A stretch of 64,000 bases of DNA from Georgenia satyanarayanai. Its GTDB lineage: Bacteria > Actinomycetota > Actinomycetes > Actinomycetales > Actinomycetaceae. How positions within the stretch are numbered: position 1 is the stretch's first letter; each line of letters starts with the position of its first letter. Of the stretch, positions 1 to 6,855 are shown one piece after another. Position numbers and translations under genes: made by a program. The notes beneath the pieces are model-generated. The model was given only the letters and a program-made list of their open reading frames with translations. It was not told where the DNA came from and did not search any database. The stretch is taken from positions 110,890-174,889 of the forward strand of contig NZ_UETB01000003.1 in the NCBI RefSeq assembly GCF_900116375.1, in the 5' to 3' direction.

Positions 1-90
1 CGTCTCGTCCTCACCCGGCGTCTCGTCCTCACCCGGCGTCTCGTCCTCACCCGGCGTCTCGTCCTCACCCGGCGTCTCGTCCTCACCCGG
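1..90 (-). repeat. 18-bp coding tandem repeat (PGEDET units)
   Basis: Five perfect copies of an 18-base unit (on the plus strand CGTCTCGTCCTCACCCGG) lie head to tail at 1-90 and encode repeated P-G-E-D-E-T on the minus strand. A degenerate unit follows. The array touches the window edge, so the copy number is unknown. Being a multiple of three, copy changes would lengthen or shorten the acidic tail without breaking the frame. Confidence 0.9.
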
Positions 91-918
91 CGTCTTGTCG
101 TCGGCGGGGTCCTTGCTCGGGCTCGGGGCGGCGCTGAGCACCATGGCGGTGGACGTCCGGGTGACCGGCGTCTTCGTCAGCCCGAGGCCGGCGTCGGAGG
201 TGTGGATCTCGAAGTGGAGGTGCGGGCCGGTGGAGTTGCCGTTGCTGCCCACCTCGGCGATGACCTCACCGGCGCTCACGTGCTGCCCCGGCTCGACGAA
301 GACGCCGTCGGGGTACATGTGGACGTACCAGCTGTAGAAGGTCGTGTCCTCGACCGTGTGCTCGATGATGACGAGCTCGCTGGACCGGCCCAGGCGTCCG
401 GCCCCGGTGTAGACGACCGTGCCGTCGGTGACGGCGTGGATCGGCGTGCCGAGGGGCGCAGCGAAGTCCACACCCATGTGCATCGTGTACGAGCCGACGA
501 TCGGGTGGATGCGGTAGCCGTAGGGCGAGGTCATCCGGTAGGTGCCCGGCGCCACCGGGTAGCTGGCGCACAGCGGGGAGTCGCGGAAGGGATCGGTGTG
601 CGCCTTGAGCGTGGCCACCGACTCGGCAACGAGCGTGACACCACCACCGAGCCCGAAGTCCTCCCCCGGCGCCAGGGGCTTGAGGGCCTCCACGGGCTCC
701 GCCTCGAGCGAGAGGTCCGCCGTGACGAACGCGCCGCCCGGGACCTTGACCGGGCTCGGGGGCGCCGTGCCGGCGGTCGCCAGGGCGGTGGTCCCCACGA
801 GAAGGGCGGCGCAGCCGACGAGTCCTGCCCGCCGGAGCCGTGCGAGCCCGCCGGCACGAGGGCTGGGCGCAGGGACGTCGACGGTGGGCGCCGACACCTC
901 CCCTGCAGTCAGTGACAT
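1..918 (-). CDS. M23 family metallopeptidase, C-terminus cut by window edge
   Basis: Putative envelope-anchored or secreted zinc endopeptidase that cuts peptidoglycan cross-bridges. The ATG at 918 follows an AAGGGG ribosome site and opens a frame that stays open to base 1 (306 codons seen). A hydrophobic segment near residues 27-46 looks like a signal or anchor. The M23 domain follows, with zinc-ligand motifs HMGVDFAAPLGTPIH and GPHLHFEIH, and the usual HxxxD and HxH residues present. After the domain the protein enters an acidic, disordered tail made of repeated PGEDET units, which continues past the window. It is not in an operon with the similar gene downstream of its start. Family is clear; substrate bond is not known. 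Confidence 0.85.
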   Translation of the reverse strand, partial: MSLTAGEVSAPTVDVPAPSPRAGGLARLRRAGLVGCAALLVGTTALATAGTAPPSPVKVPGGAFVTADLSLEAEPVEALKPLAPGEDFGLGGGVTLVAESVATLKAHTDPFRDSPLCASYPVAPGTYRMTSPYGYRIHPIVGSYTMHMGVDFAAPLGTPIHAVTDGTVVYTGAGRLGRSSELVIIEHTVEDTTFYSWYVHMYPDGVFVEPGQHVSAGEVIAEVGSNGNSTGPHLHFEIHTSDAGLGLTKTPVTRTSTAMVLSAAPSPSKDPADDKTPGEDETPGEDETPGEDETPGEDETPGEDET

Positions 919-966
919 CCACGTCCCCTTGAGCTCACGGCCGCGCGGGCACGCGGCTGGCCCAGC

Positions 967-980
967 GTAACCGAGGTCAC
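967..980 (-). promoter_or_regulatory. Candidate MtrA-like GTMAC direct repeat
   Basis: On the plus strand GTAAC at 967-971 and GTCAC at 976-980 form a direct repeat, 49-62 bases upstream of the M23 gene start at 918. MtrA of actinobacteria binds loosely conserved direct repeats with GTCAC/GTAAC cores and controls cell-wall hydrolases; assigning it here is inference. A similar element sits at the same distance from the second M23 gene. Confidence 0.35.
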
Positions 981-1027
981 AGGCCGCGGTCTATCCGCTC
1001 ATCGGGCAGACCGGACGGGCAGGGCCG

Positions 1028-2116
1028 TCAGCAGTCGGCGGCGATCATGACGGCGTCGCGGTCGGCGAGGAAGGCGCCGGGGTCCGTCGTCGTCCCGGAC
1101 TCGTCGAGGTGGATCTCGAGGTGGAGGTGGGGGCCCGTGGAGTTCCCGTTGTTGCCCACCTCGCCGATGACCTCGCCGCCGCGGACCTGCTGACCCTCGG
1201 TGACGAAGACGCCGTCCTCGTACATGTGGACGTACCAGCTGAAGAAGGTCTGGCCGTCGATCTCGTGCTCGAGGATGACGAGCATGCTCGAGCGCCCGTC
1301 CAGCCCCTCACCCGCGTGGACGACGACGCCGTCGGCGACCGCGTGGATGGGCGTGCCGAGCGGTGCGGCGAAGTCCAGGCCCTCGTGCTTGGACCAGGTC
1401 CCCTGGATCGGGTGGACGCGGTTCCCGTACAGGGAGCTCTGCGTGTAGGTGCCGACGGCGAGAGGCATCGCCATGCGCTCGGCCCCGAGCGCGGCTCCGG
1501 CGCCGTTGGCGGCGCTGCCGGCGAGCGAGCTGCAGACCGCGGCGTCACGGTCGACGCTGCGCGAGCTCTGGACGAGGGCGCGCGCGGAGGCGCTCGAGTC
1601 GGCGAGGATCGCGGCGGTGCTGCCGGCGGCGTCGGAGTCGAGCTGGCGGGCAGCGGCGTCGAGGGCGTCGAGGACGGTCTCGCCGGCCGGGACGGTGGCC
1701 ACCGAGGGCAGCTCCTCGGCCACGCCCTCGTCCGCGCCGACGAAACCGGCGAGCGGGGCGACGATCGTCGCGGCGCCCAGCGCACCGAGGACTGCGGCGC
1801 GGGGCATCCAGCGCGGGGCGTGCATGCGGACCGGATGGCGCGCGGCGGCCTGCTCGGCGGCGCGCAGCTCGGCGCGGCTGCGGTACTGCGTGCGGGCGGG
1901 TGCGCTGCCGAGCGGGGCGGTGGCCGTGTGCTGGGCCTCTCCCACGCGTCCGACCGTGCCGTCGAGCGGGACCGTGGCGACGAGCGAGTCGGTGGGCACG
2001 GACGCCGCGCGGACGGCCGCCTCTCGGACCGCGAGCTGCTCGGCCCGGCGCTCCGCCTCCCGAAGCTGCCGTCGCGTCACCGGTGCCGTGGAGGGCATCG
2101 AGGCGCGCGCGGGCAT
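1028..2116 (-). CDS. M23 family metallopeptidase with N-terminal membrane anchor
   Basis: Predicted cell-wall endopeptidase of 362 residues. The ATG at 2116 is preceded by GAAAGG at a good distance; a longer frame from 2200 has no such site. A charged, helix-prone N-terminus (about residues 10-40) is followed by a hydrophobic segment near 105-130 (AAVLGALGAATIVAPLAGFV) and a spacer rich in Ala and Ser. The C-terminal M23 domain carries HEGLDFAAPLGTPIHAV and GPHLHLEIH, with HxxxD and HxH zinc ligands intact. It resembles the neighbouring M23 gene in the catalytic domain but lacks the repeat tail, so the two may be diverged paralogues. Confidence 0.87.
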   Translation of the reverse strand: MPARASMPSTAPVTRRQLREAERRAEQLAVREAAVRAASVPTDSLVATVPLDGTVGRVGEAQHTATAPLGSAPARTQYRSRAELRAAEQAAARHPVRMHAPRWMPRAAVLGALGAATIVAPLAGFVGADEGVAEELPSVATVPAGETVLDALDAAARQLDSDAAGSTAAILADSSASARALVQSSRSVDRDAAVCSSLAGSAANGAGAALGAERMAMPLAVGTYTQSSLYGNRVHPIQGTWSKHEGLDFAAPLGTPIHAVADGVVVHAGEGLDGRSSMLVILEHEIDGQTFFSWYVHMYEDGVFVTEGQQVRGGEVIGEVGNNGNSTGPHLHLEIHLDESGTTTDPGAFLADRDAVMIAADC

Positions 2117-2161
2117 AGGAGACCTTTCGGTGGAATGGAGGGCGCCGGGCGGTCCCGGCGT

Positions 2162-2177
2162 GTCACGAAACAGTAAC
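2162..2177 (-). promoter_or_regulatory. Candidate MtrA-like GTMAC direct repeat
   Basis: GTCAC (2162-2166) and GTAAC (2173-2177) on the plus strand are separated by six bases and lie 46-61 bases upstream of the M23 start at 2116. Position and orientation match the element upstream of the first M23 gene. The link to MtrA is an inference from the known cell-wall regulon of that regulator. Confidence 0.4.
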
Positions 2178-2229
2178 GACACCGGCCGCGCCGAGTCCAC
2201 AAACGCGTCGCACCCTGTGCACGAGTGGT

Positions 2230-3276
2230 TCAGGAGGCGGCGCTGTGGCGCTGCATCGAGTCAGACACCTCGCCGACGAGCTCCTCGAGGATGTCCTCGA
2301 GAAAGACGACACCGACCGCCGGACCGCCCGGCAGCCCGACCTCGGCGAGGTGGGTCCCGGTGCGCTGCATGACCGCCAGGACGTCCTCGATCTCGTCCGT
2401 TGGCGCCACTCGGGGCAGCGCGCGCACCCGCCAGCGCGGGACCGGCTGGGCACGCAGCGCGCCGTCGGCGTAGAGGACGTCCTTGATGTGGAGGTACCCG
2501 TGCACGACCCCCTCGAGGTTACGCACCGGGAAGCGGGAGAAACCCGTTCGCGCGACCGCCGCCTCGAAGGCCTCGGGGGTGGTCCCGGCCTCCAGGGTGA
2601 CGAGGTTCTCATCGGCGACCATGACCTCGGCGGCGTTCTTCTCGGAGAACTCCAGGGCCCCGGACAGCAGGCCCAGCTCGTCCTGGAGCACGCCCTCCCG
2701 CTGCGAGCGCTCGATGATCGCGGCGACCTCCTCGGCAGTGAAGGCCGAGGCGACCTCGTTCTTCGGCTCCACGCCGAACAGCCGCAGGACGAGGTTCGCC
2801 AGCGCGTTGAGCCCGCGGATGAACGGGGAGAGCCCCCGCGACAGGAGGACGAGCGGCGGCCCGAACCACATGGCCGCCCTCTCGGGGCTGGTGACCGCGA
2901 GGTTCTTCGGCACCATCTCGCCGACGACGACGTGGAGGTAGATGACGAGCGCGAGCGCGACGGCGAAGCCGACGACGTGCGCGGACGCGGCGGGCAGGCC
3001 GAGCTCGACGAGCGGCCCCTCGACGAGGCGGGCGACGGCCGGCTCGGCCACCGCGCCGATCCCCGTGGAGCAGACGGTGATGCCGAGCTGGGCGCAGGCC
3101 ATCATGAGCGTCGCGTGCTCCATGGCCCACAGCACCGTGCGCGCGCGGCGGGAGGTCGCGGCCAGCGGCTCGACGCGGCTGCGCCGCGCGGACATGATCG
3201 CGAACTCGGCGCCGACGAAGAAGGCGTTGGCCACGAGGAGGACGAGGCCCACGAGGAGGGCGGTTCCCGAGCTCAT
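2230..3276 (-). CDS. CNNM/HlyC-CorC family membrane protein (DUF21 + CBS), short form
   Basis: Membrane protein of 348 residues with an N-terminal DUF21 (CNNM) transmembrane domain, about residues 1-185, containing the family signature VVVGEMVPKNLAV, and a CBS-pair region at about 200-340. Members are linked to magnesium or other divalent cation efflux. Unlike the upstream partner it stops after the CBS pair and lacks the CorC/HlyC C-terminal domain. Its ATG overlaps the stop of the upstream gene in an ATGA arrangement, so translation is coupled and the two proteins may form a heteromer. The precise ion is not shown by sequence. Confidence 0.88.
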   Translation of the reverse strand: MSSGTALLVGLVLLVANAFFVGAEFAIMSARRSRVEPLAATSRRARTVLWAMEHATLMMACAQLGITVCSTGIGAVAEPAVARLVEGPLVELGLPAASAHVVGFAVALALVIYLHVVVGEMVPKNLAVTSPERAAMWFGPPLVLLSRGLSPFIRGLNALANLVLRLFGVEPKNEVASAFTAEEVAAIIERSQREGVLQDELGLLSGALEFSEKNAAEVMVADENLVTLEAGTTPEAFEAAVARTGFSRFPVRNLEGVVHGYLHIKDVLYADGALRAQPVPRWRVRALPRVAPTDEIEDVLAVMQRTGTHLAEVGLPGGPAVGVVFLEDILEELVGEVSDSMQRHSAAS

Positions 3277-4592
3277 GCGTCCACCTCCGTCCCACGGGCG
3301 CGCAGCCGCTCGATGCGCCGGCCGTCCATGAGCTCGACGCGCAGGACGACGCCCGGCAGCTCGACCTCGTCACCGACCTCGGCGATCCGCCCGAGCCGGG
3401 CCATGACGAGGCCGCCGAGCGTCTCGTAGGGGCCGTCGTCGGGGACGACGAGGTGGGCGAGGTGCGCGAGCTCGTCGGGACGCATGACCCCGGGCACCAC
3501 CCAGCTGCCGTCCGCCGTCTCGTGGGCGCCGGTACGGCGACGGTCGTGCTCGTCGGACACCTCGCCGACGATCTCCTCGACGACGTCCTCGAGCGTGACG
3601 ATGCCCGAGGTGCCGCCGTACTCGTCGACGACGACGGCCATCTGCATCCCGTCGTCGCGCAGGGAGACGAGCAGCGCCGCCAGGCCCAGGGTCTCGGGCA
3701 CGCGCGGCGCGGGGATCATGAGGCTGCCCGCCGTCACCGGCACGTCGGCGCGACGGTCGTGAGGCACGGCGATGGCGCGGCGCAGGTTGACCAGGCCGAC
3801 GACGTCGTCGTCGTCGTCACCGAGGACGGGGAAGCGGGAGTGGCCGGTGCGGCGGGCGGCGGACACGACGTCGGCCGCGGTCGCCGTGCGCGGCAGCGCC
3901 GTCATCCGCACGCGGTCGGTCATGACGTCGACGGCGGTCAGCGCCCCGATCCCGATGGAGCGGGTGAGGAGCGTGGCGGTGCCGATGTCGAGCGTCCCCT
4001 GCTCCGCGGAGCGGCGCACGAGCGCGGTGAGCTCGCTGGCGGAGCGGCCGCCGGCGAGCTCCTCGACCGGCTCCACCCCGAAGCGGCGCAGGATCGTGTT
4101 CGCGTTGCCGTTGAGGAGGGAGATGACCGGACGCAGCACTCTGGTGAAGGCACGTTGCAGCGGCGCGACGAACCCCGCCGTCGCGAAGGGGTCGGCGAGG
4201 GCGAGGTTCTTGGGGACGAGCTCGCCGAAGAGCATGGAGAAGCCGTTGACGAGGACGAGGGAGACGACGACGGCGGTCGCGCCGGCCGCCGCGGTGGCCA
4301 GGCCGGCGGAGCCGAGCGGGCCGCTCAGCAGCGTCACGAGGGCCGACTGCGCGGTGTAGCCGAGCAGGACGGTGGTGAGCGTGATGCCCACCTGCGCGCC
4401 GGACAGCTCGGTCGACAGGTGCTGCAGGGCCCGCTGCACGCCCAGGGCGCGCCTGTCCCCGGCGGCCACACGTCGGTCGACGGTGGCGGGGTCCATCGCG
4501 ACGAGGGAGAACTCGGCCGCGACGAAGACGGCGGTGCCGGCGGTGAGGGCCACACCGAGCAGGACGAGCAGCCACTCGGTCAGCACCGGCAC
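3273..4592 (-). CDS. CNNM/HlyC-CorC family membrane protein, full-length form
   Basis: Predicted cation-transport related protein of 439 residues. Domains in order: DUF21 membrane domain (about 1-190, with FGELVPKNLALADP), CBS pair (about 205-330, with VDEYGGTSGIVTLEDVVEEI), and the CorC/HlyC transporter-associated domain (about 350-430). The proposed start is the GTG at 4592; a second in-frame GTG lies two codons later and no strong ribosome site is visible. The start region overlaps the end of a small open frame by 13 bases, which suggests coupled translation. Forms an operon with the shorter paralogue downstream. Confidence 0.88.
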   Translation of the reverse strand: MPVLTEWLLVLLGVALTAGTAVFVAAEFSLVAMDPATVDRRVAAGDRRALGVQRALQHLSTELSGAQVGITLTTVLLGYTAQSALVTLLSGPLGSAGLATAAAGATAVVVSLVLVNGFSMLFGELVPKNLALADPFATAGFVAPLQRAFTRVLRPVISLLNGNANTILRRFGVEPVEELAGGRSASELTALVRRSAEQGTLDIGTATLLTRSIGIGALTAVDVMTDRVRMTALPRTATAADVVSAARRTGHSRFPVLGDDDDDVVGLVNLRRAIAVPHDRRADVPVTAGSLMIPAPRVPETLGLAALLVSLRDDGMQMAVVVDEYGGTSGIVTLEDVVEEIVGEVSDEHDRRRTGAHETADGSWVVPGVMRPDELAHLAHLVVPDDGPYETLGGLVMARLGRIAEVGDEVELPGVVLRVELMDGRRIERLRARGTEVDA

Positions 4593-4762
4593 GCCCCGGG
4601 GCCGGAGGAGGTGGGGAGGAGGCCGCCGGGACTCAGGGGCTCGGCGTCCGCCTCACCCCCGGGATGTCGGGGCTCGGCGTCCGCCTCGGGACTCGGGGGG
4701 TCCGCGTCCGGTCCCGCGGCGGTGCCGGGGACCTCCAGCGGGCTGGTCTGTCGCTGCGCCAT
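4580..4762 (-). CDS. Possible 60-residue proline/acid-rich leader protein
   Basis: Unrecognised small frame of 60 codons, rich in Pro, Glu, Asp and Ala, with two copies of an 11-residue unit (EADAEPRHPGG and EADAEPLSPGG). It ends with GACRC and its stop lies inside the start region of the CNNM gene (13-base overlap). A TATCGT -10-like hexamer ends nine bases before the ATG, so a transcript beginning close to that ATG would translate this frame first. It could be a leader that couples translation to the transporter genes, or a chance frame in GC-rich DNA. No family is known to me. Confidence 0.4.
   Translation of the reverse strand: MAQRQTSPLEVPGTAAGPDADPPSPEADAEPRHPGGEADAEPLSPGGLLPTSSGPGACRC
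4636..4687 (-). repeat. 33-bp period direct repeat inside the small leader frame
   Basis: A 19-base block (GGGGCTCGGCGTCCGCCTC on the plus strand) occurs at 4636-4654 and again at 4669-4687, giving a 33-base period equal to 11 codons in the minus-strand frame. A third, worn copy may follow near 4697. Confidence 0.7.
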
Positions 4763-4771
4763 AGTGCGGTC

Positions 4772-4777
4772 ACGATA
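4772..4777 (-). promoter_or_regulatory. -10-like TATCGT for the leader/CNNM operon
   Basis: On the minus strand TATCGT lies nine bases upstream of the ATG at 4762. It fits the TANNNT pattern seen at many starts in this window. No clear -35 hexamer. Confidence 0.4.
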
Positions 4778-4833
4778 CCGGCAGCAGGTGCACACGGGGG
4801 TGCTGCCGGGTGCCGGTGTGCCAGAGTGCACTC

Positions 4834-5577
4834 ATGGCCCACACCGGTCCCCCCACCTCCGATGCCACCCGGGTGCTCGTCGTCGAGGACGAGCCGGACA
4901 TCGCGGCGCAGATCGCGCACCGGCTCGCCGCCGAGGGCTGGCGCGTCGAGATCGCCGGGGACGGTCCCGGCGGCGTGGCGGCGGCACGGACCTTCCTGCC
5001 CGACGCCGTCGTCCTCGACGTCATGCTGCCGGGCCTGGACGGGCTCGAGGTGTGCCGCCGGATCCAGGCCGAGCGCGAGGTGCCGGTCCTCATGCTCACC
5101 GCGCGCGACGACGAGACCGACATCCTCGTCGGGCTCGGGGTGGGGGCCGACGACTACATGACCAAGCCCTTCTCCATGCGCGAGCTGCTCGCCCGCCTCA
5201 AGGCACTGCTGCGCCGCGCCGAGCGGGCGCGCCGCACGGCCCTGGAGGACGGCGGTGAGCCCGGGGAGGCCCCGCTCACCCTCGGCGACCTCGAGATCGA
5301 CCGCAACCAGCGCCGGGTGCGCCGCGGCGGCACCGAGGCCCACCTCACCCCCACCGAGTTCGACCTGCTCGTGTGCCTCGCCGCGAGCCCCCGCACCGTC
5401 TTCTCCCGCGAGAAGCTCCTCGCCGAGGTCTGGGACTGGGCCGACGCGTCAGGCACCCGCACCGTCGACTCCCACGTCAAGGCGCTGCGCCGCAAGCTCG
5501 GCGCCGACCTCGTGCGCACCGTCCACGGTGTCGGCTACGCGCTGGAACCGACCGAGGACGCCGCGGAGGGACGGTGA
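4834..5577 (+). CDS. OmpR/PhoB family response regulator
   Basis: DNA-binding response regulator of 247 residues. The receiver domain (about 12-125) has the acidic pair in VVEDEPD, the phospho-acceptor Asp62 in VVLDVMLPGLDG, and the conserved Lys in DDYMTKPFS. A winged-helix trans_reg_C domain fills about 145-240 (LTPTEFDLLVCLA, RTVDSHVKALRRKLG). The ATG at 4834 is chosen because the receiver begins 13 residues later; a GTG at 4810 is less likely. Its stop overlaps the GTG of the sensor kinase gene (GTGA), so the pair is translationally coupled. Target genes cannot be told from sequence. Confidence 0.9.
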   Translation: MAHTGPPTSDATRVLVVEDEPDIAAQIAHRLAAEGWRVEIAGDGPGGVAAARTFLPDAVVLDVMLPGLDGLEVCRRIQAEREVPVLMLTARDDETDILVGLGVGADDYMTKPFSMRELLARLKALLRRAERARRTALEDGGEPGEAPLTLGDLEIDRNQRRVRRGGTEAHLTPTEFDLLVCLAASPRTVFSREKLLAEVWDWADASGTRTVDSHVKALRRKLGADLVRTVHGVGYALEPTEDAAEGR

Positions 5578-6689
5578 GCGGCCCGGGCGCCCGGCACGCG
5601 CGCACGGGCCTGCGGATGTCCCGCCCGCTCGACCGCTTCGGCTCCCTGAAGATCAAGCTGGGCGTGCTCGTCGCCGTCACCGTCACCGCCGCCGCGTTCC
5701 TCACCTGGCTCGGGCTGCGCCACGAGCTGGGCCCCACCCGCACCTTCCCGCTGGCGATCGTCTCCGCGCTCGTCGTCACCCAGGTCCTCGCCCACGGCAT
5801 GACCTCCCCGCTGCGGGAGATGACGGCCGCGGCCCGCGCGATGGCGCGCGGCGACTACTCGCGCCGGGTGACGGCGACGAGCAACGACGAGGTCGGCGAG
5901 CTCGCCCGGGCCTTCAACCAGATGGCCGAGGACCTCGCGTCCGTCGACACCGCGCACCGGGAGATCGTCGCCAACGTCTCCCACGAGCTGCGCACGCCCG
6001 TGGCGGCGCTGCAGGCCCAGCTGGAGAACCTCGCCGACGGCGTCGTGCCCGCCTCCCCCGAGGCGCTCGACGGGGCACTGCGCCAGACGCAGCGGCTGGG
6101 CCGGCTCGTGGGTTACCTCCTGGACCTGTCGCGGGTGGAGGCGGGCGTCGTCGGGCTCGAGCTCGAGGACGTCGCGGTGCGCACGCTCGTCGACGAGGCC
6201 GTCGCCGAGGCGGCCGCGGCCGCGAGCGCCGCGGGGCGGGACGTGCGCTGGGAGGTGACCGTGGAGCCGGCCGAGCTGCGGCTACGGGTGGACCCGGTCC
6301 GCATCTCCCAGGTGCTGGCCAACCTGCTCGACAACGCCGTCCGGCACACGCCGTCGGGCACGCTCGTGTCGGTGCGGGCGTCCGCGGCGGCGCTGCGCGG
6401 GGAGGTCGTCATCGACGTCGTCGACTCCGGTGCCGGAATCCCGCCGGCCGACCGGGAGCGTGTCTTCGAGCGCTTCCAGCGGGGCAACAGCCCGGCGCTC
6501 ACCGGGCGGGCCAGCACCGGCGGGACCGGGCTGGGGCTGGCGATCTCCCGCTGGGCGGTGGCGATCCACGGCGGCACGATCGAGGTCGCCGACTCCCAGG
6601 CCGGCGAGGGCGCCACCGTCCGGCTGCGGCTGCCCACCCGCGGCCCCCGCCTGCCACGGTCCGCGGGGACGATGCAGGGCCCTGCCTGA
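5574..6689 (+). CDS. Sensor histidine kinase with minimal extracytoplasmic loop
   Basis: Partner kinase of the preceding regulator, 371 residues from a GTG that overlaps its stop codon. Two membrane segments at about 27-46 and 57-74 are separated by only about ten residues, so there is no real extracellular sensor domain. A HAMP domain follows (about 75-125), then HisKA with His137 in NVSHELRTP, then the ATPase with the N box LANLLDNAVRHTPSG, G1 DVVDSGAGIP and G2 GTGLGLAISR. The tiny loop is typical of intramembrane-sensing kinases, which often respond to envelope or antibiotic stress; that reading is inference. Confidence 0.9.
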   Translation: MSGPGARHARTGLRMSRPLDRFGSLKIKLGVLVAVTVTAAAFLTWLGLRHELGPTRTFPLAIVSALVVTQVLAHGMTSPLREMTAAARAMARGDYSRRVTATSNDEVGELARAFNQMAEDLASVDTAHREIVANVSHELRTPVAALQAQLENLADGVVPASPEALDGALRQTQRLGRLVGYLLDLSRVEAGVVGLELEDVAVRTLVDEAVAEAAAAASAAGRDVRWEVTVEPAELRLRVDPVRISQVLANLLDNAVRHTPSGTLVSVRASAAALRGEVVIDVVDSGAGIPPADRERVFERFQRGNSPALTGRASTGGTGLGLAISRWAVAIHGGTIEVADSQAGEGATVRLRLPTRGPRLPRSAGTMQGPA

Positions 6690-6794
6690 CACAGCCTTGA
6701 CCGCCGGTTGGGACTGAGGTCCCGGGCGCGCTGGCAGGACCGCCGATATCGGCCGATCCCCCCTCCCCGCACCGCCCGGTCCGTCCGCATCGCC

Positions 6795-6800
6795 TAGGCT
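6795..6800 (+). promoter_or_regulatory. -10-like TAGGCT upstream of kgd
   Basis: TAGGCT lies about 55 bases before the GTG of kgd, implying a short untranslated leader. The hexamer matches the TANNNT form at other promoters in the window. Confidence 0.4.
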
Positions 6801-6855
6801 TGAGAGGCACTTTCTCCTCCATCCACACACGTCTCGGAAGAGGGCGATCCCCGAA

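Noticed and set aside
1-90. CRISPR-like array
   Set aside because: The 18-base units are contiguous with no spacers and encode a regular hexapeptide in the frame of the M23 gene.
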